From NCBI RefSeq assembly GCF_964355755.1, contig NC_092670.1, positions 37,869,795-37,933,794 on the forward strand: DNA of 64,000 nt. Direction: 5' to 3'. The notes under the pieces are model-generated. The model saw only the letters and a program-made list of their open reading frames with translations. It made no database searches and was not told the origin of the DNA. Of the stretch, positions 48,201 through 58,308 are shown piece by piece; position 1 is the first letter of the stretch, and every line of letters starts with the position of its first letter. Source of the DNA: Antedon mediterranea (Eukaryota > Echinodermata > Crinoidea > Comatulida > Antedonidae). The position numbers and the translations under genes are program-made.

Positions 48201-51200
48201 AGATACATAATTTGATAGAAATACAGATCTTTACAGTTTATCAACATAGTAGCGTTGAACGCATTTTTTGGTTGGCTAGCAACCATCCAGCGCTCTCTAT
48301 CGTTGTGACGTCACACCGTGATACTCTATATAACACCTAAATAAATTCCTTTCGTTTGATTGAATTAGTATGTTTAAGATGTAAAATTTGATAACAAAAA
48401 ATTCATAATGTTTGTGCGTTTGCTGTCTAGCCTCTTCTTGCAGACCAAGATTGCTCTATCGCCCTCAAACTTGATCCAAATAACGTCAAAGCATTCTACA
48501 GAAGAGCTCTGAGTAAAAAGGTAATTTATAAGGTCTTCCTACTAAAGAGGAATAATATTATTTATGTTCTGCACAAATTATTCTATATATAAATATACAT
48601 ATTATAAAAAATCCATGTTTAGTGTATGTTTAAAACTTAGAAACTTATATTTATTCATATATGCAATATTGCTTTTTTTGGACAGATGTTGAAAGACTAC
48701 AAGATGTCTTTAAAAGATCTCAACACTCTCCTTAAGATTGATGCAACAAATAAACCTGCTGTCAAAGAATTGGGTATTGTGAAAGAATTGTATAGAAATG
48801 TAAGTTACAATACTAATCTTGCGTCTTAGTCTCCAATCTCATGTTTCACCTGCAAGTCTTGAAGTAAAGGGTCTAGTTAAGATTCACGTCGCAATGCGCG
48901 TACATCATTAGTAGCTTCGTATTCACAAAGAACCACATTGTTATACACATATCGGGTAAAATGATACTGTAACATGTATTGTTAAAAGGAAACATTAAGA
49001 TATTTTGGCATATCACTACCATATTTCAATTATTTTATGAATAAGCCTTGTAATACATTTCAGGAATTGCGTTGTAAGCAAATGGAATCTTCAAAAATAC
49101 AATCAACGCCAACACCACCCGCAGCAGCTGTAGCAGCAGGAAAAAATGAAACTTCAAGCAAGAAGAAGAAAAATAACAGAAAGAAGATTCAAATAAAAGA
49201 AGTTGATGGAAGTGAAGATGAAGAGGTATTTCAATAACTTTTAATGTTGGACCTGTTGTTTAGGGTCGCTATAATGTTGTTGATCTACGCAGGACTAGCC
49301 ACATTGATGCCAATTCAACCAATCACATTCTCGTGTTTACATAACATATTATATATTAACACCCTGCATGTTCACGGAATACGGGAAATATCTACGTTCA
49401 TGGTTCCATATTCCTAAGCAGGGTGCAACAAGCACGGTTTTATCTCTAACTACGCATACGCTCAATGATAAAAATACAATACATAAACAACGCGCGTAGA
49501 ATCATCAAACAGGTAATACGGGATATATTACCCTTCTGATCCGCTTGACTGAGTAAATGGGCGTAATACGGAATTATATCTCATACATATATCAGATTAC
49601 AGAATTTATGTACACTAAAAGATAAAATTACATAGTCAGTTGCATAATTTAGGTTTTGACAAAAGGCCAAATGTTACAAAATATTAAATAAATCATGTTT
49701 CTATACAGAATGATTGTTAAATGCCCAAATATGGGTAGTGATATGACATCATGTCCATATATATGGGCACATCACATTTTGTGATTTTGTAAAATGTGAT
49801 AGTGTAGACAGAGCTTAAAATGAATAACTGTACAGTACCAAACATCACCTTAGTTGTTTGTTGAGACTCCATCACCGAAAAATTATAGTTTATTGTTTGT
49901 CATGTCAAAATTGTTCTACTGCAGTTACTGCAGTAATTAATTTGTGTAATCTGTTTATGCAATTATTCAGCAAGCTATTTTGTTGATCATCACAATGTGT
50001 ATTGCAGTGACTACCTCTGTACATTTATAAAGCAAACTTTATTACCGTTAATTTTCTATGCAATAAAGGAATCTAAAATAGCTGATGCCAAAAAAACAGA
50101 CACCACAAAAGAGGTACCAGATTCAAATATACAAGAGCAGCCTGTGGCTGACAATGCTGAAGAAAAAGTGGAAGAGAAAAAAACAAATGGACCAATGAAA
50201 AGTGAAGGGAAGAAAAAGAAAAAAAAGAAATCTGGTAAGGCTGCCAACAATCCAGCTCCGGAAGATTTGAAACCAGTTGAACTCAAAGCTGTGAGTATCA
50301 CTGAATTATAATTAATTATTATGTGTAGTGTATATTTGTTTTTTTTTTACTGTACCGCCTCTTCTACCCTTAATCTCTGTCTACACTATCAAACTAGTTC
50401 GACAAAAAAAGTGCGGTGTGCACAATGTGGTAGTGATATTCCCAAATATGGTAGTGATATGACATCATCATGTCCATATACGGGCACATCACATTTTTGT
50501 TGTCACTAAAGTTTGATAGTGTAGACAGCTTTATACAACAACGAGAAGTGGATGGAAAGCTATAATTTTGGAAGAATTTCATCTGGTTGTAGAATAGGTA
50601 TTAAATAAAATTTCTTTTTAAACAACCAAAAATTAATGTAAACGAACTTACAGTACGTTGGGATTAACAACGCTAGACGATGAAACGCCAGTTGAGAATG
50701 AAACCTGATAGGTTTCGAAATGTCTACACTATCAATCTTTAATATGATGAGCCCTTGTATGGACATGGTATCACTACCATATTTGGGCATATCACTACCA
50801 TATTTGGGCACACCACACTTCACACATCAAAATAGTTTCCTCCAAGTCTCCTCTTGTTGAGTGTTACAAAGTTTACAAATAACATTTTTTATTCAGTGTT
50901 TTTTAATATCACTTTGTTGATTTGACAAATTGACAACATATATTTGTTTTTTTGCTGTTTCAGGGAACCCCGTTTGAATTTACTCAGAGTTGGGCTAGTA
51001 TACACACCAGACCTGACAGTATTCAGTGTTTAGCCGATCTGCTTATGTTAGTGCAGCCAAGTAAACTCCCACAAAGTATGTAGAATCTGTAGGGAGATGA
51101 TTTGTAATTTTATATTACCTTAAGCCCTGTCTACATTATCAAACTTTGGGACAAAATAATGTGTGCGCCCATATATGGACTTGATGATCAATATCTCTAC

Positions 51201-52665
51201 CATATTTGGGCACATCACACTTTTTTTGTCAAACTAGCTGGATAGTGTAGACAGAGCTATAGTAAAAAATCAACCTAGCAATTTTTTCCACAAATGAAAG
51301 AAAATGAATATTGCTAAAGTTAAATTCTATGTTTGGTAATTCTCTGCCCTTTTTTCAATTTGTTTTTATTTGTTTTTATATATTTAGGCAAATTGGCAAG
51401 GATAACCATAAGCGAATTCATTCACTATCCTTCTTAATGGTGGCAATCATTATTACTAAGTCTTGTAGAGTGTAATTGGTCATTAGAAAAAATCCTGGCA
51501 TATGACAGGACTTGAACCCAGGATCCTTGAATTGGTAGCCAAGCAACTCTATCATACTTTATTTCCCTTTATAAATAAATGTAGTACCACAAACCTAAAT
51601 TTTCTAGTGTTTTTTTGCCCTGTAAACCTTTAAACAATACTATATTTGCTAATCTACATATTCATATGTTCTTTTATATATTCTTATGCTAATTTACATA
51701 TTCATATACTAATCTACATATTCATATGCTCTTTTAGTTGTGAGTCATTCGTTGGATGGCGAACTATTCTTATGCTAATTTACATATTGATATACTAATC
51801 TACATATTCATATGCTCTTTTAGTTGTAAGTCATTCGTTGGATGGCGAACTATTGACAGCTCTTGTGGAATGCTTGAACAGTGTTATTATCAAAAAAGGT
51901 ATGTTAAGCTCTGTCTACACTATCAAACTTTATGTGATGTGCCCATATAATGGACATGATGATGTCATATCACTACTATATTTGGGCATATCACTACTAT
52001 ATTTGGGCACTACCATGGGCTCATCACACTATTATCATCAAACTAGTTTGATAGTGTAGAGCTTTAGCAGAATCTCACAACCTTGAGATTGTTTTATATT
52101 AAAATAATGAAGGGTAAGGCCAATCCATTAAAAAAGGAATGTGCTTCAGTTTTGGGGACGGATTATACATGGCACAACACCGCTATCCATTAACTCTTGT
52201 AAAGGTTTACTGCAATAATTGTACATATTTGTCTTAATAGATGTTGATATGACGTTAAAAGTTCTTCAGTCGTTACCAAAGGTTCAACGCTTTACCACAG
52301 TCATGATGTTCTTATCACCGTCAGATAAAACGGGTAAGTACTAAAGTCCTCTCTCTTAAAACCGTTGGTTCGGGTTTGTAAAATGTATTTTGACATGTCA
52401 ATTTCAGAGTGTATGACCGAATAGTACTATTACAGTAGTCCCACCTTCCTATAATACAACCCTGTAATTTATAAAGCACTTTATAAATCCAGGATATTAT
52501 TATTATTATTATTATTAACTCGTTCATATACTGTAATGAAGTTAAAACTATGTTTGTTTTACAGCACTACAACAAGTTTTTCACAGTCTTAGCATGGCAG
52601 ACTCCAACAAATTCTCTAAACGAGATGTTGAGCAATTAAAAAAAAAGCACTATACAGCAATATAG
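39244..52665 (+). CDS. SPAG1: SPAG1 orthologue, dynein-arm assembly co-chaperone
   Basis: Cytoplasmic TPR co-chaperone of the R2TP/PIH network needed for axonemal dynein pre-assembly in ciliated cells. Exons: 39244-39374, 39878-39952, 40471-40555, 41485-41598, 41781-41952, 42454-42512, 43431-43530, 43884-43961, 44264-44370, 44730-45339, 45499-45673, 46238-46318, 47109-47574, 47824-47931, 48431-48520, 48686-48799, 49064-49225, 50069-50290, 50964-51075, 51824-51898, 52241-52333, 52565-52665. They total 3,330 nt (1,109 residues; human is about 926). The N-terminus (HMDYSYIEKCMDTKELEKII, then SGEEGCYPQLLTFC) matches vertebrate SPAG1. TPR block 1 covers residues about 193-307 (KGNEAFYAKDFQEALAYYSR), block 2 about 480-596, block 3 about 740-855, and the RPAP3_C-like domain about 984-1095. 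Acidic/Lys-rich linkers (IKEVEGSDSDD; IKEVDGSEDEE) separate them. Start ATG at 39244 gives the family N-terminus. An AATAAA at 53756 is a possible polyA signal. Confidence 0.95.
40045..40190. mobile_element. MITE family 1, degenerate copy in SPAG1 intron 2
   Basis: Contains AAACTAGTTGGACAAACAAAGTG and two GGTAGTGATA cores; termini are eroded. Confidence 0.7.
41090..41320. mobile_element. Shorter member of the same foldback family
   Basis: Carries the same CGTGAGGTAATTTCCCG end and the same right arm (CCACCAGGTAGGCTTGCTTC) but has lost most of its left arm. In a SPAG1 intron. Confidence 0.8.
42517..42644. mobile_element. MITE family 1 inserted in a SPAG1 splice donor
   Basis: Complete element flanked by TAA at 42514-42516 and 42645-42647. 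The exon ends at 42512 and the donor GT is 42513-42514, so the target duplication occupies intron bases +2 to +4. The pre-insertion donor would have read GTAAGAAG; the present one is GTAAAGCC, its +5 and +6 bases supplied by the transposon terminus. Confidence 0.9.
42955..43135. mobile_element. MITE family 1 copy with expanded internal repeat
   Basis: Degenerate termini enclose five tandem copies of a 21-bp module GCCCAAATATGGTAGTGATAT, where ordinary copies have one or two. It looks like an intermediate between a MITE and a minisatellite. Confidence 0.8.
43190..43412 (+). mobile_element. LINE 3' end (CR1/L2-like), second fragment
   Basis: Translates with breaks as 'ELQ*LPLHICQCKSLKKFKSLLKSHLF', then TAGTGCTTTATAAAAG and an ATT tail. 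In the SPAG1 intron before the first TPR exon. Confidence 0.6.
44394..44605 (+). mobile_element. tRNA-derived SINE B
   Basis: A-box-like TAGCTTGGTGGTTAACATG, B-box GGGTTCAATCCTG, shared 3' segment TTTATCCATCCTGTAATTGG then GAGTTTGTGCTCGCTG. Two other copies in the window. Confidence 0.82.
45067..45204 (+). repeat. 30-bp coding repeat in SPAG1 linker
   Basis: Two and a half near-perfect copies of a unit encoding SSQAATFKTP, followed by degenerate S/Q/A/T-rich copies (SSQAATSQTP, SSQAETSQSP). They lie in the 610-nt exon between TPR blocks 1 and 2, in frame. Confidence 0.9.
45865..46100 (-). mobile_element. SINE D, second copy in SPAG1 intron
   Basis: Shares AACTCCCATAAT-like, CATTTATACACCTGGGTGG and AAGGATACAAGCAATGCGGC with 6590-6842; the tRNA-like head is worn (GGATTCAAACTATTCA). 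Confidence 0.72.
47951..48330. mobile_element. Palindromic MITE, second copy, in SPAG1 intron
   Basis: Full-length counterpart of 15016-15395, reversed. A third, eroded copy lies at about 3530-3690 in the mucin gene. Confidence 0.85.
49716..49815. mobile_element. MITE family 1, left-truncated copy
   Basis: Core plus intact right terminus TAGTGTAGACAGAGCT followed by TAA; no matching left end. Confidence 0.75.
50373..50530. mobile_element. MITE family 1, copy in SPAG1 intron
   Basis: Both termini present, flanked by TTA at 50370-50372 and 50531-50533. Confidence 0.85.
50722..50830. mobile_element. MITE family 1, partial copy
   Basis: Starts GTCTACACTATCAATC, with two CACTACCATATTTGGGCA cores; right end eroded. 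Confidence 0.65.
51123..51258. mobile_element. MITE family 1, copy in SPAG1 intron
   Basis: Termini AGCCCTGTCTACATTATC and TAGTGTAGACAGAGCT; flanks TTA and ATA. Confidence 0.85.
51385..51560 (-). mobile_element. tRNA-derived SINE A, reverse copy
   Basis: The reverse complement carries the B box (CCTGGGTTCAAGTCCTG) and the tail AATCCTTGGCAATTTGCC-like sequence of SINE A. In a SPAG1 intron. Confidence 0.75.
51681..51852 (+). repeat. 86-bp tandem duplication spanning a SPAG1 splice acceptor
   Basis: 51681-51766 and 51767-51852 are nearly identical. Each contains the intron end (ATATGCTCTTTTAG) and the first 29 nt of the exon (TTGTRAGTCATTCGTTGG...). The real exon uses the second copy (51824). 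The first acceptor (ending 51737) would read into intron sequence and reach TAA after about 13 codons. Confidence 0.93.
51907..52063. mobile_element. MITE family 1, copy 8 bp inside a SPAG1 intron
   Basis: Complete element with perfect TTA duplication (51904-51906, 52064-52066). It begins 8 bp after the exon end at 51898, leaving the donor GTATGT intact. Confidence 0.88.
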
Positions 52666-54173
52666 AGATATGCAGGAAGGATTTGCGGAGAGTTTCCCAG
52701 TGATAGTGAGAGGTGGATAAAAAAAAATTATTTTTGACAATCATTGAAAACCCTTCTACCCCAATCCCCCCCTCCCCACCCACCCACCTGTGAAATCAAT
52801 GTATCCCCTTTAACCCCGTTTTCCACTAGCCAAAGGCAAATTTATTTGCGCAAATCCAATCATTCATCATTCACTCGTATAGAAAAAAAGGTCGCTCTAC
52901 CCTTTATCATTTCCCATTACCAGAGCAAAAAACTGCGAATTTTATTCATCGGGTGTCTGCCAACTTGTTTAATTTGCATGAGTGCACATGCGGAAATTGT
53001 TCGATTTAATAATTTCGCTGAAGCAAAAAACTGATTTGGAATTATTTGCATAAATAAACCTGCTTAGTGTAAAACCGACTTCAGTATCCTCTCAACAAAC
53101 TATAAAAAAATAAATAATATTGATTGTGATTGAGTGGTTATCAATTTTTAAAAAAAATATTTTTTTAAAGCTAATTCAAATTTGCAACATTGCTGTTGAT
53201 CTTTTAAATAAAAAAAAACATAATTATTTCTCTGAAGAGAAGAATTTATTGAAAAGTATATAAAAGAAAGTTTTATTCAGTATTTAGTATACATCAAGTA
53301 TTGAATTTTTTCGTGGCAATGTTTTAATTCATCTAATTGGACAGTGATTCATTGCTATTTATAGCTAAATATCCTTTTTTGTAAAATAATAAATTTGTAT
53401 ATTACATTATTGAATTACATTAATTTATATACTCGGAATTGATTACGAAGTATTTCAATGTAAAGAATAGTATTATTTCTTAGCTAATGCTATGGATATC
53501 AGGGGGTTTTAAAGAATTTTATTTTGTTGCACTTAAATTAATATTATTTTAATTAATTTGTACTTAAATAATCTTTATATTTACCTTGAATAATAATATT
53601 CTGAAATCATTTTATCAACACTATGCAATTTTGTGGGGATTCTTTTTCTATAGAAAATGCTAATGGTATTGAAAACATTTTTTAAAAACATTGCTATTAT
53701 ATGTACCATGGTGAGAATCAAACAATTAATTTTTTTAACTTATAAAAATGAAGTAAATAAAGTTACAGCTTTTATGTTTAATTTACACATACAATAAATT
53801 TTGATTTTTAAAAATGATAAAGGTGAAGGCGGCTCAAGATTATTAAAAAAAGCTGTGTCATTAATAAAAAATACATTTAAAATGACAATTTATAGAAGAC
53901 TAGAAAATGTCTATACACAGTTTATATTACAAGATTGTTTGTTGAAGGTGTACATAGTTTTGTAGTGCTGAAGGATTGAATGAATTACTATACAATAAAT
54001 ATGCATGTACAGTACATGCATGTTCACAGTGCTTGTATTATTTGTAGTTCTATCTGGTTTTCATTTATGCGGTTTTTGATAATATTTAAAAAAATCTAAT
54101 CAAATGACTTCATGATCAATACAATCGTTGCACTGTCATGATATTATTGCTCTTACTGATCATAACGTCTTTT
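52666..54173. other. SPAG1 3' UTR and intergenic DNA
   Basis: Very AT-rich. Contains a probable MITE (52814-53082), AATAAA at 53756-53761 and further AATAAA matches near 53790 and 53995. No reading frame of interest. Confidence 0.5.
52814..53082. mobile_element. Probable MITE in the SPAG1 3' region
   Basis: Bounded by CCCCGTTTTCCACTAGC and GCTTAGTGTAAAACCGAC, imperfect inverted repeats. It lies within 420 bp of the SPAG1 stop, so it may be part of the 3' UTR. Confidence 0.55.
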
Positions 54174-54368
54174 AATAGGAGCATGCGTTTTTGGAATCTG
54201 CTTTTTAGTCGTGTGCAACGCGACTCTACAGCTCACTATGTCGGTTAATAGGAGCATGCGTTTTTTGGTGTCTGCTTTTTAGTCGTGTGCAACGCGACTC
54301 TACAGCTCACTATGTCGGTTAATAGGAGCATGCGTTTTTTGGTGTCTGCTTTTTAGTCGTGTCGGTAA
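54174..54368. repeat. Tandem repeat, about 71-bp unit, nearly three copies
   Basis: Unit begins TAATAGGAGCATGCGTTTTT and contains GTCGTGTGCAACGCGACTC and CAGCTCACTATGTCGG; copies begin near 54174, 54246 and 54317. Inside each is a short hairpin, AGTCGTGTGCAACGCGACT. Confidence 0.9.
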
Positions 54369-54630
54369 ACACGACTGCAGCCATGTATATGGCCTTGTTA
54401 CAATATAATGTACTGTACTACAATTAGTTTCAAATATCTGTATTGTTAGTGACTCCAGAGATTCAATAACATACAGTACATACATTTATTTAAACATCAA
54501 AAGTTTTATTTTTACTGTCAATACCAAAAAAATAGACCACCAAAACATTTAGTTTACTTGCAGCTTATTTTTCTGAATCTTTACCCAAATATTTTTGTCC
54601 AATTATTTCAATAATTGCGGAACATGCACA

Positions 54631-54711
54631 CCAATGCATCACTAGTTACACACCGGTGATGAAGTCACACCAATGCTACGCATCACTGGTTACACACCGG
54701 TGATGAAGTCA
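54631..54711. repeat. Direct repeat with CACACCGGTG palindrome
   Basis: Two copies of GCATCACTRGTTACACACCG followed by GTGATGAAGTCACA; each holds the perfect palindrome CACACCGGTGTG-like core. Confidence 0.75.
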
Positions 54712-55059
54712 CAGAACATAACCTCAAAATATTACCAATAACAGACATGTTTTAAGTAACATATTTTAAAACAACAATAAATTACAAAAACATTTTTCAA
54801 AAACCAAAACAAAATTAAAGTTAAGATATATATGTAGACACTATGTAAAGAGAAATATGAAAAACTATCCAATTTGTTACCATTTTACATTATAAATAAT
54901 AGATTAAAAAAAGTTGACAATGCAGTGGTTATCCAAAGTTTTGGTTAAATTATACAAATTTAAGATATTGTCAGATGACTTAATATTTATTATTATTTAC
55001 ATATTTAATAAACATAACATGTTAATAGTGATTTTATGGGCAGCTGCATTGGGGCTGCT

Positions 55060-55480
55060 CATGGTCTGAGGCCCCTGGAGCACTGAGGTCCCTGGAGCAC
55101 TGAGGTCCCTGGAGCACTGAGGTCCCTGGAGCACTGAGACCCCTGGGAGCACTTAGGCCCCTGGAGCACTTAGGCCCCTGGGAGCACTGAGATCAATGGA
55201 GCACTGATGCCCCTGGAGCACTGAGGTCCCTGGAGTACTAAGACCCCTGGAGCACTGAGACTCCTGGAGCACTTAGGCCCCTGGGAGCACTTAGGCCCCT
55301 GGGAGCACTGAGGCCAATGGAGCACTGATGCCCCTGAGAGCGCTGAGGCTCCTGGGAGCACTGATGCCCCTGAGAGCACTGAGGCCAATGGAGCACTGAG
55401 GCCCCTGGGAGCACTGAGGCCAATGGAGCACTGATGCCCCTGAGACTCCTGGAGCACTCATAGCTGTTATGCCACTGAAG
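55060..55480. repeat. Minisatellite, GGCCCCTGGAGCACTGA units
   Basis: About 20 imperfect 20-21 bp units. The right end (GAGCACTCATAGCTGTTATG, CCACTG) matches the terminus of the hAT-like element at 63465-63639, so the array appears to be an expanded transposon end. Minus-strand frames rich in SAPG are by-products. Confidence 0.9.
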
Positions 55481-56153
55481 TGTATGCTGTAAACATACAT
55501 GTTTTCTATTTACTTTTCCACATAATCTCTTACTTAACATCCAATGAGAGTTTAAGAGTTCAAATGAATGTTTCCAACACACTTTACATTCACAAAATGG
55601 TTATGCTGAGTAGAGTTGTTTTATTGGTTAACATTTTCAATATATTTACATCATTTATGTGTTTAACAGTAAAAATTAGTAATATGGAAGAATTTTAACA
55701 TTTTCAAGCATAATTGAATAAAAGGAACGAAGAGAAATAAAGAAAATAAATTGGTCTTTCTGCTTCCTATAATGCAATAGATTCCAGTCCTGAAAAGAAA
55801 AACACAAACGTGTTAGCCGATTCTCAGTCTCATCATATCTATCTAGTATTATAGGCAAATTTTAAGATACAGCATCACATGTATTTCACATGTGATGCCT
55901 ACTGTATATCATAGACCCCAACCTTCCATGATACAGGAACCACATATGCAGGATACACATGTCTTTTCAAAAATTACAGTACAGAATTTTACAAGAAATT
56001 ACAAATGCATGATATTTTGAATTTTATGAAGGGTATATAGTACTGTACATACAAAATAATACACAATATTCTGTTACAAATAATAAACAATCTCAATGAA
56101 TTAATGATAGTTTATTTTTAGTTTATTATTAAATCATTAGTTTTTACTGTACC

Positions 56154-56652
56154 TTATGAGGATGCTCCTTGTACAAGTTCTGGAGGTTTAGGACTTTTTG
56201 GATGTTTATTTTCAAAGTGTTGTGTATACGTTTTAACATCTGGCATTTGTGTCTGTAAGAAAAGTTTAAAAATACTAAAAAAATAAAAAACAACTACTAC
56301 TACTACTTATAATATAATTATTTTCTTTAGTACAGTTCTTAGTGGTTTTACAATATTAGGCGCTTTATAAATCTAGGATGTCATTATTATTTTATAATTT
56401 ATTTATAATAAGATTTGTTAATCCACTACAAACGAATTTAGGAAGACCTGTTTTAACTACATGATGTCACAGGTTTTAATGTACTCTTGGTTATAATACC
56501 TACCTTACATACACTACATGTATATATCAGTGCCTTCTTGGCTGAATCCTTCTTATCGCCACTCTTTGCCGCCTTTAATTTCTTCTGCTTCTCTGCATTT
56601 TTCTGTTGTGATTGAATTTTTTGCTGTCCTCTTGCCATTGTGTATGATTAAC
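56154..56652 (-). CDS. ZNF706: ZNF706 orthologue, small C2H2 zinc finger protein
   Basis: Two coding exons on the minus strand: 56638-56504 (45 codons) and 56252-56154 (32 codons plus TAA), 77 residues against 76 in human. The N-terminus MARGQQKIQSQQKNAEKQKK is the SERF/4F5-like Lys-rich segment shared by ZNF706. The C-terminal half forms one C2H2 finger, TCSVCKTQMPDVKTYTQHFE followed by NKH. The start ATG at 56638 gives the conserved MARGQQK. Bases 56639-56652 are the 5' UTR part of the same exon, with an acceptor (TTTTTTGTAG) just upstream, so a non-coding first exon lies further right. Human ZNF706 has been linked to transcriptional repression and, like SERF proteins, to modulating amyloid-type aggregation. 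A possible minus-strand polyA signal lies at 56111-56116. Convergent with SPAG1. Confidence 0.95.
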
Positions 56653-58308
56653 CTACAAAAAAAAAGAATTGTATACTTTTTTATTTTCTTTATTAATTTC
56701 GGCTGACCCAAGTTGACCAAAGGAGTGACAAAAGAGCTCAACTGCTTCTAGAAGTCGGTTAGCATTTTTCTTCCATCGATTTTGTTTATTTGGTGACTCT
56801 ATTTTGGATCCCAGAACGTTAACATTATCAATCAAATAAATAAAACAGTACTTGTATTATTTATATTTTACTATCTGATGATAGTATACTATAGAACTGG
56901 GTTGACAAAAATAATTTAATTGATTGATATGATCTGATGAGCCTATAGTATTAATTATTATATATTTATTATAAATTATTACAATTAACATACATATAAA
57001 TCCAAAGGCAAATTACTGAAAAAATGACAATGCTGTGGGTATCAGTGACTGGATCTCAATGGAGATTTATGATACTGTACAAAAAAAAAGCGAAAAAAGC
57101 TAAATCAAAATGATACAACATACATATAAATATACATATCAAATACTAAATCCAAGACAGTTTTTAATTAGTATTTCGGTGAAAAGATATTTACTAAAAT
57201 GTGTTATTTATTAACTAAGGCTAGGCCCAAGTAAGGAACACCATTCTCCCTACTGCATCTGTCGAGAAGGCTCATCCAGCAGGTATTTACCACCATTGCT
57301 TTTTGTTGTGCAATACAATACATAAATAAAAACACAGCATGGCGATTGATTTGAAGAATGGACCAATTTTCAAATGAATGGTTTACGGTACCACGGTAAC
57401 GTATCGTATTAATTTATAATGAAACATGTAGTTTATTTTCTATTTACAATAGTTTTATAAGAAGGAAATGTTCCTTACAAAAGCGTTGACAATAATGATA
57501 AAAGAGCTAGGCTTAAGCCACGTACATACCTGTCCCCTACCACCGATCATAAACACTGTTTCTCCCCGTTTTTTAGAGGAGTATTGTAGGCCTAGCTAGC
57601 AGCAGCTTTGCGTAACTAAATATAATAATTACCGAATATAAAAAAAATAATATGCAGCATTGCAATACATAAATATTTTAATTTGATTATTGTATGTTTT
57701 TAATTATTAAAATATAGATCGCCTTAGTAAAACACGTGTAATTTTAGTGCACAAACTTTACTTTTGATGATTACTTTGTACAATGGTTCCCGGTGATTCC
57801 GGTTATGGCACGCCGAAAATGCCATCAGTATAGTATACATTTTATTTTAGATATTAAATCAACCAAGACGAGCTCTTCTTCGGTAATTCAAATGTGTCCC
57901 AACACGTTAAATACGCATTTTGTTTTGCGTCAACCTAATGTTTATTTAAAATTGTGTTACTTCTTATAGTAATAAACACTGAGACACCCGACTGGATCGA
58001 ACCCCGAATTCACCGTTGAACACCATTCAAAACGTTAAACAAACGCATCAGCGATTTTAATTAGGGTGGAGATGATGATTTAATATGGTTCATCACATAT
58101 GCATTGTGCAAAACAAACAGTTATTCATGGTTATAGATATATACACTAGTATTTGATTTGCATGAATAGCTAACAATGCAGTCGGTGAAGCGAGTGTAAA
58201 AATAAATATTTAAAGTAGACTTATATATAAATAATTTTGGTTGTGCATTCTCATTTGCGTTTTACGTCGGTCTCATTTATTGTTGCGTGCAAAACGATAT
58301 AGGGAAGT
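56653..58308. other. Intergenic DNA between ZNF706 and the EGF gene
   Basis: This stretch must hold the first (non-coding) exon and promoter of ZNF706 on the minus strand and the promoter of the EGF gene on the plus strand, since the two are divergent. The segment 57500-57600 is a little more CpG-containing, but I cannot place a start site. No further coding exon seen. Confidence 0.45.

Noticed and set aside
55170-55582. Minus-strand frames rich in SAPGASVL
   Set aside because: Generated by the GGCCCCTGGAGCACTGA minisatellite.
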